Part shown: positions 1 to 10,700 of the stretch, piece after piece
How the letters are laid out: every line of letters begins with the position of its first letter
How positions within the stretch are numbered: the stretch's first letter is position 1
Source of the DNA: Lytechinus pictus
Lineage: Eukaryota > Echinodermata > Echinoidea > Temnopleuroida > Toxopneustidae
Reading direction: 5' to 3'
Length of the DNA: 64,000 bases
Assembly: GCF_037042905.1 (NCBI RefSeq)
Contig: NC_087246.1
Span: forward strand, 37,256,001-37,320,000
The notes under the pieces: model-generated
What the model was told of the DNA's origin: nothing
The model's input: the letters and a program-made list of their open reading frames with translations, nothing else
Database searches by the model: none
Translations under genes and position numbers: made by a program

Positions 1-1325
1 TAGTTAATATAGTTCATCCCAACCAGATCAAAGACAATCACAATAATAGTATAATGCGGAACACAAAAGAACTCAGAATGATAGGTTTGGGACCCCAGTG
101 AAGCACAATTGTTAACGGGTCCCTTAACTATAGCAAGGGGTGCAACATTTACAATGAGAGTAACCTTCGAACTAACGATGCAACAATTAGGCCTGAGTCT
201 TCTCCTGAATATACCATCATCGCATCATTTTATTCAATCCTTAACCTAGTTTTATTATCAATTTGGATCAAGCTAATAGAGTTTTCATGTCATGACCCAA
301 TTAAGGTATTTAAAAAAAATTATTAAATACTTCACCCTATAAAGATATGCATTTTGTGACAAAATCTTTGTAGATTTATTCACCAACACATTGGTTATTT
401 TAACAACCCCTTTGGTAGATATCTGATATTTATGCATTCGATCTGTATGTCTTACTTCTCGATGCTCTACCCATGTAGTAAGTACACTTGACGAATTCAA
501 CGACTAACACATTCAACCCAACTTCAAACTGTCAAACATGGTATTCCCAACAGTACCATTTGGTCTAAACTTGTCTATTTTTGTCGAGTGAAAATTGTTC
601 GAGCTTATTCTGTTTGAGTGATAAAAGATTACCCTAGATTTGGTGACTTTTCGGCCCATGAAATTCAAAATATAAATAGTGTCTTATGTTACAAGAGTTC
701 AGCGATCGAAATAATGTATAACCACTGTCGGGGCTGCGGAACGGTTTTGAAAGTGTGGGTGGGGATGGGGGCTGACCATGCAAACAATCAATCGGATGGT
801 CATTTTTACGTTTTTGTAAGCGTTTTCTGAAAAAAATGGAGGAGGGCTGCGGCCCCGAGGTATTATTCCTTGATTTACTTATTTTCCCTATAGACTATGC
901 GGTCTCTAGTACTTCGCCCTTGAACAATGAACGTGATATTGGGTGGAAATGAAATAAAGTAAGCAACGCTTTGACCTCTATCATGTCTATGTCGCAGCCG
1001 ACAAAAGGAAAACAATTAACCTGTCACCAAACAAATATGTTTCCGATTATAATTATGTGGTATATATAAAATGGTGTTGGTTTGGCAGGGGCTTAGGAAC
1101 GATTTTTAGCACTACCCCCACACCAAAAAAAATTAAGGTTAACCTTAAAATAAAGGTGATTTTTGTCTTAAAAAATGGAAAGCCCCCCCCCAAAAAAAAA
1201 AACATAATTTCCAAGGGCCATGTGGTTTGGAGTCGATCAGTTTTGTTGTTACTGATGTGGCATCTGGTAATGTAATGGCATCAACCCCCCCCCCCCCACC
1301 TTCTCCCCTAGTGTGTATAGATCAT
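1..1325. other. Upstream AT-rich DNA, no gene seen
   Basis: No ORF here resembles a protein family or has coding-like composition. The stretch contains short homopolymer runs, including C runs near 1182-1190 and 1286-1297. It lies more than 2.8 kb upstream of the transporter start codon. I see nothing functional that I can support. Confidence 0.5.
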
Positions 1326-1633
1326 TCTGTCGCTTGCCTGACCTCAAGCTGAGGACACATCTGTTTTTTCAAGGATCTCGCTGGTCAAAAGAGTCTGTCA
1401 TCGTGTTACATAACAGCGATAACAGTCTCTCTGTCGCGTGCGACCTTACCTGACCTCAATAGCTCTATGATCTGACGATAGAACTGTTTTTGCATGCATC
1501 AGTCCAGTGTCTCACTCGTCAAAAGTGTCTGTCATCGTATTACGTAACAGCGATAACTACATGTAGTCGTTCTGTCGCGTGCGACCTCACCTGACCTGAA
1601 GTTGAGGATAGTAACTGTTGTGCATGCAGGCTA
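1326..1633. repeat. Tandem repeat, about 140-bp unit
   Basis: Three successive starts of the motif TCTGTCGC are seen at 1326, 1430 and 1571. Each is followed by a TGACCT-containing stretch. The first two continue to a shared ATAACAGCGATAAC segment near 1410 and 1540. Units are about 104 and 141 bp, and the third is partial. The array ends just upstream of the candidate core promoter at 1664-1706, so it could influence or merely neighbour that promoter. Confidence 0.7.
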
Positions 1634-1663
1634 TGTATGATTGATAGGCCATTCGCTATGATT

Positions 1664-1706
1664 TATATAAACACAAGCGGAGGACGTTGCTCTTCACAGC
1701 TCAGTC
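1664..1706 (+). promoter_or_regulatory. Candidate core promoter (TATA box plus initiator)
   Basis: TATATAA at 1664-1670 is followed about 32-39 bases later by TTCACAG and TCAGTC, which resemble metazoan initiators. The next gene on this strand is the amino acid transporter, whose ATG is at 4129. An acceptor-like TCCTAG just before that ATG would allow an untranslated first exon near here. No transcript evidence is available, and such motifs occur by chance in AT-rich DNA. Confidence 0.3.
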
Positions 1707-2512
1707 ACTCTCATCCGAGAGAGCACACAGCGTGAATACAGAGATTTTTGAAGAGCATGCATTTTTGTTAGAGGTGGCAAATTAGTGCAAGCCTAATGTG
1801 TTATTTTTATTCCAATATCACCCATCCTTGATTAAACACAATTTGATCCAATTAACCTCAACGATGACACGACATTTGCTCCTGCGACAATTGCTCCGGT
1901 GTTAATATCTCAGAAGGTATAAGATTAGAGTTAGGATTGTAATAGAGTTTTTGGTTCAAAATAATGTAAAGATTAGGATTAGTGTTTATTTAGTTTTGGA
2001 GGTTAGATTTTATGTTTTGCTTAATGTTGTTCCATCGGAGCAATTGTCGCCGGAGCAAATGTCATGGAACCATTTTAAATCGTCAGGTCGGCGAGATAGG
2101 CGGGGCTATGATCGACAGGGAGGACCATCACCCATATTTATTGTTAAAGAATAGTGTAACACTCTACGGTGGTTTATATATTATATATATATATTTGTAG
2201 TTGTGGCAAGATAGCGTTCGATGGCGTAATATATGCTAATGTTACTATGAATGAAGACACAGTAAACAATGTCGAATAAGTTCCAATATATTTAGACTTC
2301 CTTTCTTGATGGTAGAAAGTATTAAGAAACTGTAGATGCACAAATATGAACTATCGATAAGTATATATTAAAGTGAAGTAATATGTATAACAATATATGA
2401 ACGCTCTATAGGACCCCTGGACTTGATGTGGGGATCACATTGTTTCTTAGACCAGTTGACTCATAATATTTCTGGATAAGAAGGAAATGGTTGTGTTTAT
2501 GAAGACCACAGT

Positions 2513-2590
2513 GAGTGAAAGTGAGAGAGACTGGGAGAGGGAGGGGAGGGGGAGAGGGGGGGGGGGGGAGAGAGGGGGGGGGGGAGAAAC
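2513..2590. repeat. GA/G-rich simple repeat
   Basis: A purine run of GA dinucleotides and long G tracts lies on the + strand. A CT-rich low-complexity stretch follows at about 2725-2860. ORFs predicted across both are proline/serine-rich artefacts. Confidence 0.9.
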
Positions 2591-3154
2591 AAGTATGAAG
2601 AAGAAACCTTGAGCATGTCAAGTCCTTAATGGCCATTTTCATGGAGGAAGCCTTGTGAGTGTGACGTACCATTCGAAATATAGTCTTGGAGCCCACCGTG
2701 CGATTCCATATCCCCAATTCTGTAGACCACGCCTTCTTCTCTCGTCTCTCCCCATCTCCCGATCTTTCTCCCCTTATCTCTCACTTAAACCAAACCACCC
2801 TGTTTCTTTCTCCCCTCCTCTCTCCCTCTTCTCCCAGTCTCTTCCGAATTACTTCTTACTTGTCTTTCTTCAAGGAGCTTGAAGCACTGTTCGAACTACG
2901 ATTCGTCGCCCTTTTACTAACTATTCATCATCTTTCCAGCCACTGATTTTATTTCTTCATCAGTGGCGGCACCAGGATATTTTAAGTGGGGGAAGGGGGG
3001 GGGGAGATAAGTGGAAAGCTAAGAAAATGTTTGGGGCAAGGGCGGACAAAAATATCCGAGAAAGTATTGGACTTTGAAAAATAGTATTTTTAGAGCACAT
3101 GACAGCATTTACCGACTACTGAGTTACATTTTAAATTATTCCTTTATAATGATA

Positions 3155-3265
3155 GTAATGATACCGGTGACGATGATAATGATGATGTTGCTGATAATAA
3201 TATTGATAATAATATAATACAAAATAACAATGATAATAAAAAATAATAATACAGATAATAATAAG
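3155..3265. repeat. GAT/AAT trinucleotide-like repeat
   Basis: Degenerate GAT and AAT triplets run for about 110 bases. A GA-rich block at 3424-3515 follows after a unique spacer. Both lie in the presumed 5' flank or first intron of the transporter gene. No gene is seen between 1710 and 4120. Confidence 0.8.
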
Positions 3266-4128
3266 GAAATTACGCAATATTCAATATTCAGGTTGTCTTA
3301 ATCACCCCCCTTTAAAAATACCCAGGGGCCGCCCCCAAAATCAGATTTTGTATAATTTATTACCATGGAAGAAAACAGAGAAAGAGGGAGGGGTGAAAGA
3401 TTTTACTTTTAGTCATTGGCAGAAGGAGCCAGGAGAGAGAGGAGGGGGGCAGTGTGTGTGTGAGAGAGAGAGAGAGGAAGAAAGTGTGAGAGAGGGGAGG
3501 GAGAGAGAGGCAAAATAAAACGAAAATTAGATGGGAGCGATGGATCTTCCACAGAAAGAGCAGATGCGAGCCATGAGTCGCTGCGTTCAGGAGAAAGACT
3601 GGTATCCGAACACATCATCAATTCAAACATGTGTTCCTCATTTCCAGAAAAGAAATCTATTATGAACACACTGATCATGGAATAGTCACTAAATGTCAGA
3701 AGACAGGCTAGTTATTGGGAATTTCATGTTCTCTTTTCGAGGTAAATTCTCCATGGACCTAGTAGATCCACGGTTTCTTGGACTTCTCAGTGCATTGGCA
3801 AATATTTTTTTGGTTGCGGCAACGTAAGCTGACATGGATGCTGGAGTAAGCATGGATATACATAGTTTGGAAAAAAGAAATAAACTTAAAGTGCAATGAA
3901 TTTTGTTGTTAGTAACCAGGCCAAACTTTTCTTCAATGATCTACTTTAAGTAGTGCTTTTCATCAAATTTGTCTTTAATGAGGAAAAATTGCCATTATTA
4001 TCGATTTACAATCGATTTTATTCGCAAAGCCAAACTGGCGGAAAAGCTCTGACAGGCCTGGATATGGATCGCATCTTTTAAACTCTTATACAAAAGAAAG
4101 AAAGAATATCAATCAAATCCTAGTGAAA

Positions 4129-4777
4129 ATGATTTCAAACGAGAATGAATTCAAGCGTCGAACATCGCTCTCATCCAGTCTACGTCGACTTCAAAAGCGA
4201 CATGGTACGACGTCGACAGGTGGCCTGGAGCTTATCGAACACGATTACTCGCAACAAGAAACCGACGTCGAGTGTCGACCAAGTCCCGATGGAAATGCCA
4301 GGGATAATGCCAATCATTATTTAGAATCTGATCAAGCAAAAACGGAGGATAAATCGTTCGTAATCGAAAGAACGTTTGGGTCCATGCACTGCACATCGAT
4401 CCTATTAGGGGTCCTCGTCAGCTTCGGCTCGCTCTTTTCAGTAAGGGAAATTTTCATGAATTGTGGCGGTCTCATTCCCGCCCTTTTTGTTTGGATTTCG
4501 GCCGGTGCGATGATGTTTGTCGGGGCGCAGTGTTACGCGGAGCTAGCGACATGCATTCCCAAGTCGGGTGGAGATTTTGTGTACCTCTATCACGCCCTTC
4601 CCACGCCCATGCCCGCCTTCATGCAGGTCTGGATGGGACTGGTGATGGGTTCTGGGGCGACGATCTCGGCGCTTGGGAAGATGGGCGGAGTCCAGTTTCT
4701 TAAGTTGGTGTGCAGACGATGTGATGATATCGACAGGAGTTCACCGCTTGTCATCATTGTCGCAGCCCTCATAATAT
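4129..4777 (+). CDS. Transporter exon 1
   Basis: Encodes residues 1-216 plus one base: the long, charged, serine-rich N-terminal tail, helices 1-3 and the start of helix 4. The donor is GTGAGT at 4778. Upstream, TCCTAG at 4117-4122 could be an acceptor for an untranslated exon. Helix 1 reads GVLVSFGSLF where LAT proteins have a GTIIGSGIF-type motif. Confidence 0.92.
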
Positions 4778-7700
4778 GTGAGTAATTAAGTATTAAACTA
4801 AAGAATTATATTATTGTCCCAACAGTCTGCTAATAAAATCAGCACAATTTTCTATTTGATGAATGTGTAATGCCAGGCAAAGTCACTTTAATGCCAGGAT
4901 TTATCTAATCTTTCCTCTGATTTATTATACCTTGAACCCTGAATCCCTTTCAGTAGCTACAAATCTTTTCAGTGATGAAAACGACAAATCCGTAAGCATT
5001 GCCTTGCTTAAAACAAACTTAACTGCCGATTATTTTTTTTGTATTGATTTAATTCGAACAATCAGCATTAGTGTGCTCAAGTCAGAAAATAGATACCTTT
5101 TAGTCTCTATAATCCAATTAATAAATACCTTTACTATATTATTTGATTAATATAATCACTTCAAATATTTGTTCGTTTCAACCTGTATTAGGCATGTGTA
5201 CTGCCTTTGATTTTGACAACATTAAGAAAAGGGTTGTTTTTAACTTGGTTTGTCTGCAACGGGCTCCTGGGGGACATGCCGAAAAACTTTGAGGCATAAC
5301 TTTCCAAAGTATATAGCGCTTACATTATGTGCCGCCAAAGGGATTTCGGATATTATTAAAGTATCATTAATATCATAAGAGAGGCTGACAATCAATCAAA
5401 ATAGCTTCCAAGGATGTAGAAATAGGCATTATTTTTAATAACATTCTAAGTTTTATCATATGATGTGGTAGAAAGTAGATAGACTAAAATTACATTATGT
5501 TTTAAGAATGGTATAACACCTTCATGCTGAATGGCTTTTATGCGATCTTATTGGGTGAAGCTTTCCTCTTGTTCCAGGTTTACTAATCATGATGCATTGT
5601 CGCAGTTCTCTCTTGTCAGCCTGGTTTCAGGTATCACTGACATGTATCAAGTTAGGATCATTCGCTTTTATCATCGCTCTCGGATTCGTTCACATAGTCA
5701 CCGGTAGGTAGATGACACCTTTATCAGGATATTCGAGGGCAAAGCGAAATTATCAGTCCTTATAATTAATTTTAATGATTCGCGTTCAGAAAATTTAAAG
5801 GGAAGTCTACCTATATAATGTTCAAGTACAAAAGAATAATGACAGGAGCATAGTTATTCATTGGAGAAAACCATTCTCAGAATATCGGTTATGATAACTT
5901 AAATGTGACGTCACATGCATGCGGGCAGCTCCTCATATGTCATGTGATATTATAATTTATACATTTTTAAAAAGACAACATTGCGCCGGGGGGGGGGGGG
6001 GTGTCGATTTTTTTATTCTTGACTTGTCAAGCTTATAGTTGTTTGATTTAAGAATATCCGAAGTAAATTCATCCGTTGTAGATAATGGGATTTGGTATTT
6101 TGACAACACACTCTAACAAAGGTTTACCCAATATTGGGTAAAATGGGAACATGCATGCATGATGGTTGGGTAAAGAGATTTTGTAAATTTTACGCCATGA
6201 TGCATCGAAATAGTCCAATATGGGTTAAGAAAATACCCAACGAACATGCATGTTCCCTTTCTACCCAATATTGGGTAAAATTTTAATCAGTGTTCTTAGA
6301 GTACATGAAGATGATACTAAACTTCAATTTAGACTTAAATTAGTCATTGTTTCATCAAACATAGATTGTTAAAAGCAATTACGTATATAAATCCAAAGCC
6401 AAAGTATTGTAATTCCATAATATTGCATGGTATCGTGCCAGTGGCGTACCTAGGATTTTCGACAGGGGGGGCAAAACCGTCCGCCAAAAAATTTGACAAG
6501 CAAAAAAAAAAAAAAAAAAAAAAAAAAGGTCTTCGATCACACATAATAACTTTCGTACCAGAAAAAAATGGACAAGCAAAAAAAAAAAAAAAAAAAAAGG
6601 TCTTCAAGCTCGTCAGGGGGGCATTGAAGGTCTTAAAGCTCGTCAGGGGGGGCAAAGATACGTTTTTGCATGGGTTTTGACTCGTCAGGGGGGGCAGAGT
6701 GCCCCCCCTGCCCCCCCCCCCCCCGTAGGTACGCTAGTGTATCGTGCTTGATTACATAATGTTCAAGTACAAAGTAGGATAATGACAGGAGCATAATAAT
6801 TCATGGGAGAAAATCATTCTCAGAATATCGGTTTTGATAACTTAAATGTGACGTCACATGCGGGCAGCTCCTCATATGTCATGCACAGTAAAAACGTTGT
6901 TTAAGATTTTATACAACGCTGTTTACTATAATTATGAACCTTACAGTATTTGTTTAACCGTTTAAACAATCATGTTTAATTTATTGAAAAGTAGATATTG
7001 AAAATTAAACTTTGTTGCTTAAGATTTAAACACTTGTTTAAACTGTTTAAACAATTACTGTAAGGTTCATTATAGTAAACAGCGTTGTATAATTTTTTTT
7101 ACTGTGTGTAATGAAAAAGACATTGTATGGATTTAGGTCACTGCAGGGTAAAAGATGACCGGGCCGTTGGCGCCCGGGTGGGGGGGGGGGTCGATTTTTT
7201 ATTCTTAACTTGCATTGTCAAGCTTATAGTTGTTGGATTTAAGAATATCCGAAGTAAATTCATCCCTTGTATACTTGACTTGGAGATAATGTGATTTGGT
7301 ATTTTGACAATATGAAAAGAATGTACTAAACTTCAATTTAGATTTAAAGTAGTCATATAATGTTCAAACATACACTCTTAAAAATGTTGGGCAACATACT
7401 GTCCACACAACAATTGGTTAAAACTTTATCAAATTCTGGATAGTTTCAAACCAAAAATGCGTGCTTAATTATAGAAAGTGTTACATTGTAAAACGCTGTA
7501 AGAATTGTAAGCACGTTGTTTAAGGTTTAAGACCGTCATCTACCGAAAGGTTGTTTAAAGTTTTTAACAATTGTTAAAACTTTTTTGAAAATGTTCGAAC
7601 TTTTTAAACAACTTGTTTAAAACTTCAAACAACATGTTTAAAACTTTGAACAATATAGTTGTTTGAGTGACGGATTTAAGCAACTCGGTTAAAATTTTAA

Positions 7701-10700
7701 ACAGCATTTTACGGTGTATTTTCCTGCATTGATGTGATGGAGAGGAGAATGCACTTTCTTTTATACCATGCCCTTCGTTATATTTGAGTAGTGTATCAGA
7801 CTTGATGGGATATGAAATACAAGGGCGTAGGCTGGTTTGAGCATGGGGAGGTGCACACCCCGTGGAAGTGGAACTATCATGGGGGTGCACATCTTGCGGG
7901 GAGGTGGAACTAAAGTTTGGAAAATCAGCTGTTCAAAGCAGAATGGGTTCAAATTCCGTTTTGCTTGCCAGTGTCGGAACTACTCTGCCTCGGCGGGAGG
8001 GTGCACCCCCAGCCTACTCTCTTGAAATACACCATGTAAATACATTTACATTTTCTCTGTCAGGACGGACATCAAACTTGAAAGAAAATATGTGGTATCC
8101 CCTGCCGACCAATCAGGCAAGTCCCATGGTAGCATTCGCTGTCAGCTCTATGTCTTTCACGGGATGGTAAGTCTTTAGCAGTGCATCAGACCACCTTCAC
8201 AATCATCAATGTCGTCGTCATCTTCATTATCATCATCGTCATCACCATCACCATCATCATTATCTTCTTCATTAGCCTCCTCATCATCCCCATCATTTTT
8301 TAGAGTTTGGGTCAGGGTCCGGCACACGTGCACGTAATACTACCACAGCAATAATGTCATATTTATTAGAGATTATGTCCATGAGACCTGGGACTTGACG
8401 AAATATGATACTAACAGATTTGATAGAAGTATTGTGAATTTATTTATTTTTTTGTAAATGTTGTTTCAATTACATGTATAATATTGTTAATCGGAGATCA
8501 CTTCTCGTTATTGCAAACAAAAGTCGATATGTTTGATTCATTTCTTAATTCATTCTTACGGAGAGTATTGATCGAGGTCTGACTCTGTATGATAAATATC
8601 TTAAGAAATTAATGTTGTTGTCAGATTTTTGGAAAGGGCACAATCTCTTATTTTGTTGAAAAAATACTGACGAATAAAAACAGACACCAAAGCTCTATTT
8701 TCCTTAAGATACACCACTGATTCTAACTGCCCCGGCCACATTTGTACCTTGAATTTCTATTTGAAATCGCTTATATATCCCATTCAGGCAGAGTCTTACT
8801 TTTGTGACTGAAGAAGTCAAGAAGCCAGAAAAGTGAGTTTTAAATTTGATTAATATAGTCTTTTGCTTAAATTACGATGGAAAGCGAAGTCAGTCATATC
8901 GAGATATGAATTATGAATCATAATAGAAAAAAAGATTTCGTCTGATCAGAAGTTCATTGAAATTTGTCGGCTGAAAAGTTTTCAGATTTGACAAATTTCC
9001 TTGATTTCGATTTGATTAGCTGAAGAGCACTGTTACTATGGTAACTGTTGGATATAACATGTCTTATCGGATAAAACGCTACCCTGCAACGAATTCTCAA
9101 GTAGGCTTCACGGCAAGACAGTACGTAGACTTGAAGCCTTGATACGTTTTCCTGTAACATAAATTTTCTTGAGTTACCAGAAATGAATTTCTATTTAATT
9201 ACATCTCTTTGGAAAAAATATGAAGACCCATAATTCAAACAAAAGAAATCAAAACTTATCAAAATATGGCCTACAATGGAGCTTCTGTATAACCATACGT
9301 TCTACCGTGATAGAAATCTTCAGAAATTCCCTTCGCAGAATAAATTCCTAATCATGAAATTTTGTGGAAAAATGAATTAAATATTTTATTAACTTCGGAT
9401 TTGTCTTTAAACTCTCTAGAAACATCCCATACGTGACTTCATTCTCTGTTCTGATTGCTATTGGTTTATGTATGGCTCTAAACATATCCTATGCCACTCT
9501 GTTGACGCCTCAAGAGCTACTCTCATCACAACCGATTATAATGGTAATACGTTTCTCATGAAATGAAATGAATGGAGTAAATAAACAAAACCTAATTCGA
9601 ACTGAAATAGGTCTTAAAGATACTCCTTGCAACGTATAGGCCTACTGTTTCCGACTATATTTTCGCCTTTTTAGATCTTATGTCCAGGCATGTGTATATA
9701 CTTAACTTTATGATGAACTAAAGTGAATTGAATTTCTACATTCATAAGAAATACACAAATAGTAAAATGATTACTAAAATGATTACATTTTACGATACAA
9801 ATCCCTTAAAAGAATGCAGTGTTTTGTGCATCTGTCAATTAGTAAAGCCCACTTTTATGTCATTTTCATCTTGAAGTTGCTGAAAATCAATACTGTTTCA
9901 GATTTGTTAATTCATCTATACTTTATATGCTTGGAACTCCTATTTTTCATTGCATATTCATTATGTTTTCTCTGTAACATAGTCTTTTCAAATTTAATAT
10001 CGGTGAAATGTGTGTTTTTTCTAGTTGATCGGTGATAAAGTTCTAGGATCATGGTCTAAGTTGGTTCATCTACCTATCTTAATTTGCACCCTTTCGGATA
10101 TCAACATTATCATCTTAATAGTTTCAAGGTTAGAAAATACCTCCCCTTTTTGCATCAAAATATTAAAATTGATAATAAATTAAAGCGCTTTAAAACTTTT
10201 CTATCAGAAGTATCCAAGCACTCTACAATAAATACAGCATAATTATCCTGGCTTTGATTGTAGGAACTAGATTATTATTGATCTCTAAACATGAAACCCT
10301 ACATTTTTCCCAAGAAAATTATATTGATTATCAGGAAATCCCTTTTATTATATTAATGCATTAATTTTCGTATGATATGAATTTCATACAGATGTTTCAC
10401 AAATCGCATGACACAAACAAATATTAGACAATATGGTAGTCAATAATTATTGAGAAAGATCAACGACTATTCTTTAAAAAATGAGATTTAAAATGAAGTT
10501 GCACACTGTTAAAAAAACACCTGATTTTACAGGGGAAAAAAGAAGATTTTGCAGAAAGCAATAACAGAATCATTCTGTAAATTCATAAAACAGGAATTTT
10601 TCTGCAATTTAACAGAACAGGTCTGTTTAAAAAGGGGGAAAGGGTGTTTTATTTAAGCAAATTTGTAAGGTTACATACACCACATACCAATTTCCTGTCA

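Noticed and set aside
2655-2946. CT-rich ORFs as a proline-rich protein
   Set aside because: Low-complexity CT tract with two overlapping frames open and no start or splice support.
4863-5150. 95-codon ORF in transporter intron 1
   Set aside because: AT-rich chance ORF between exon 1 and exon 2, with no similarity to transporter sequence.
6344-6680. ORFs with poly-Lys and poly-Phe
   Set aside because: They translate the A tracts of the hAT-like MITE at 6439-6739.
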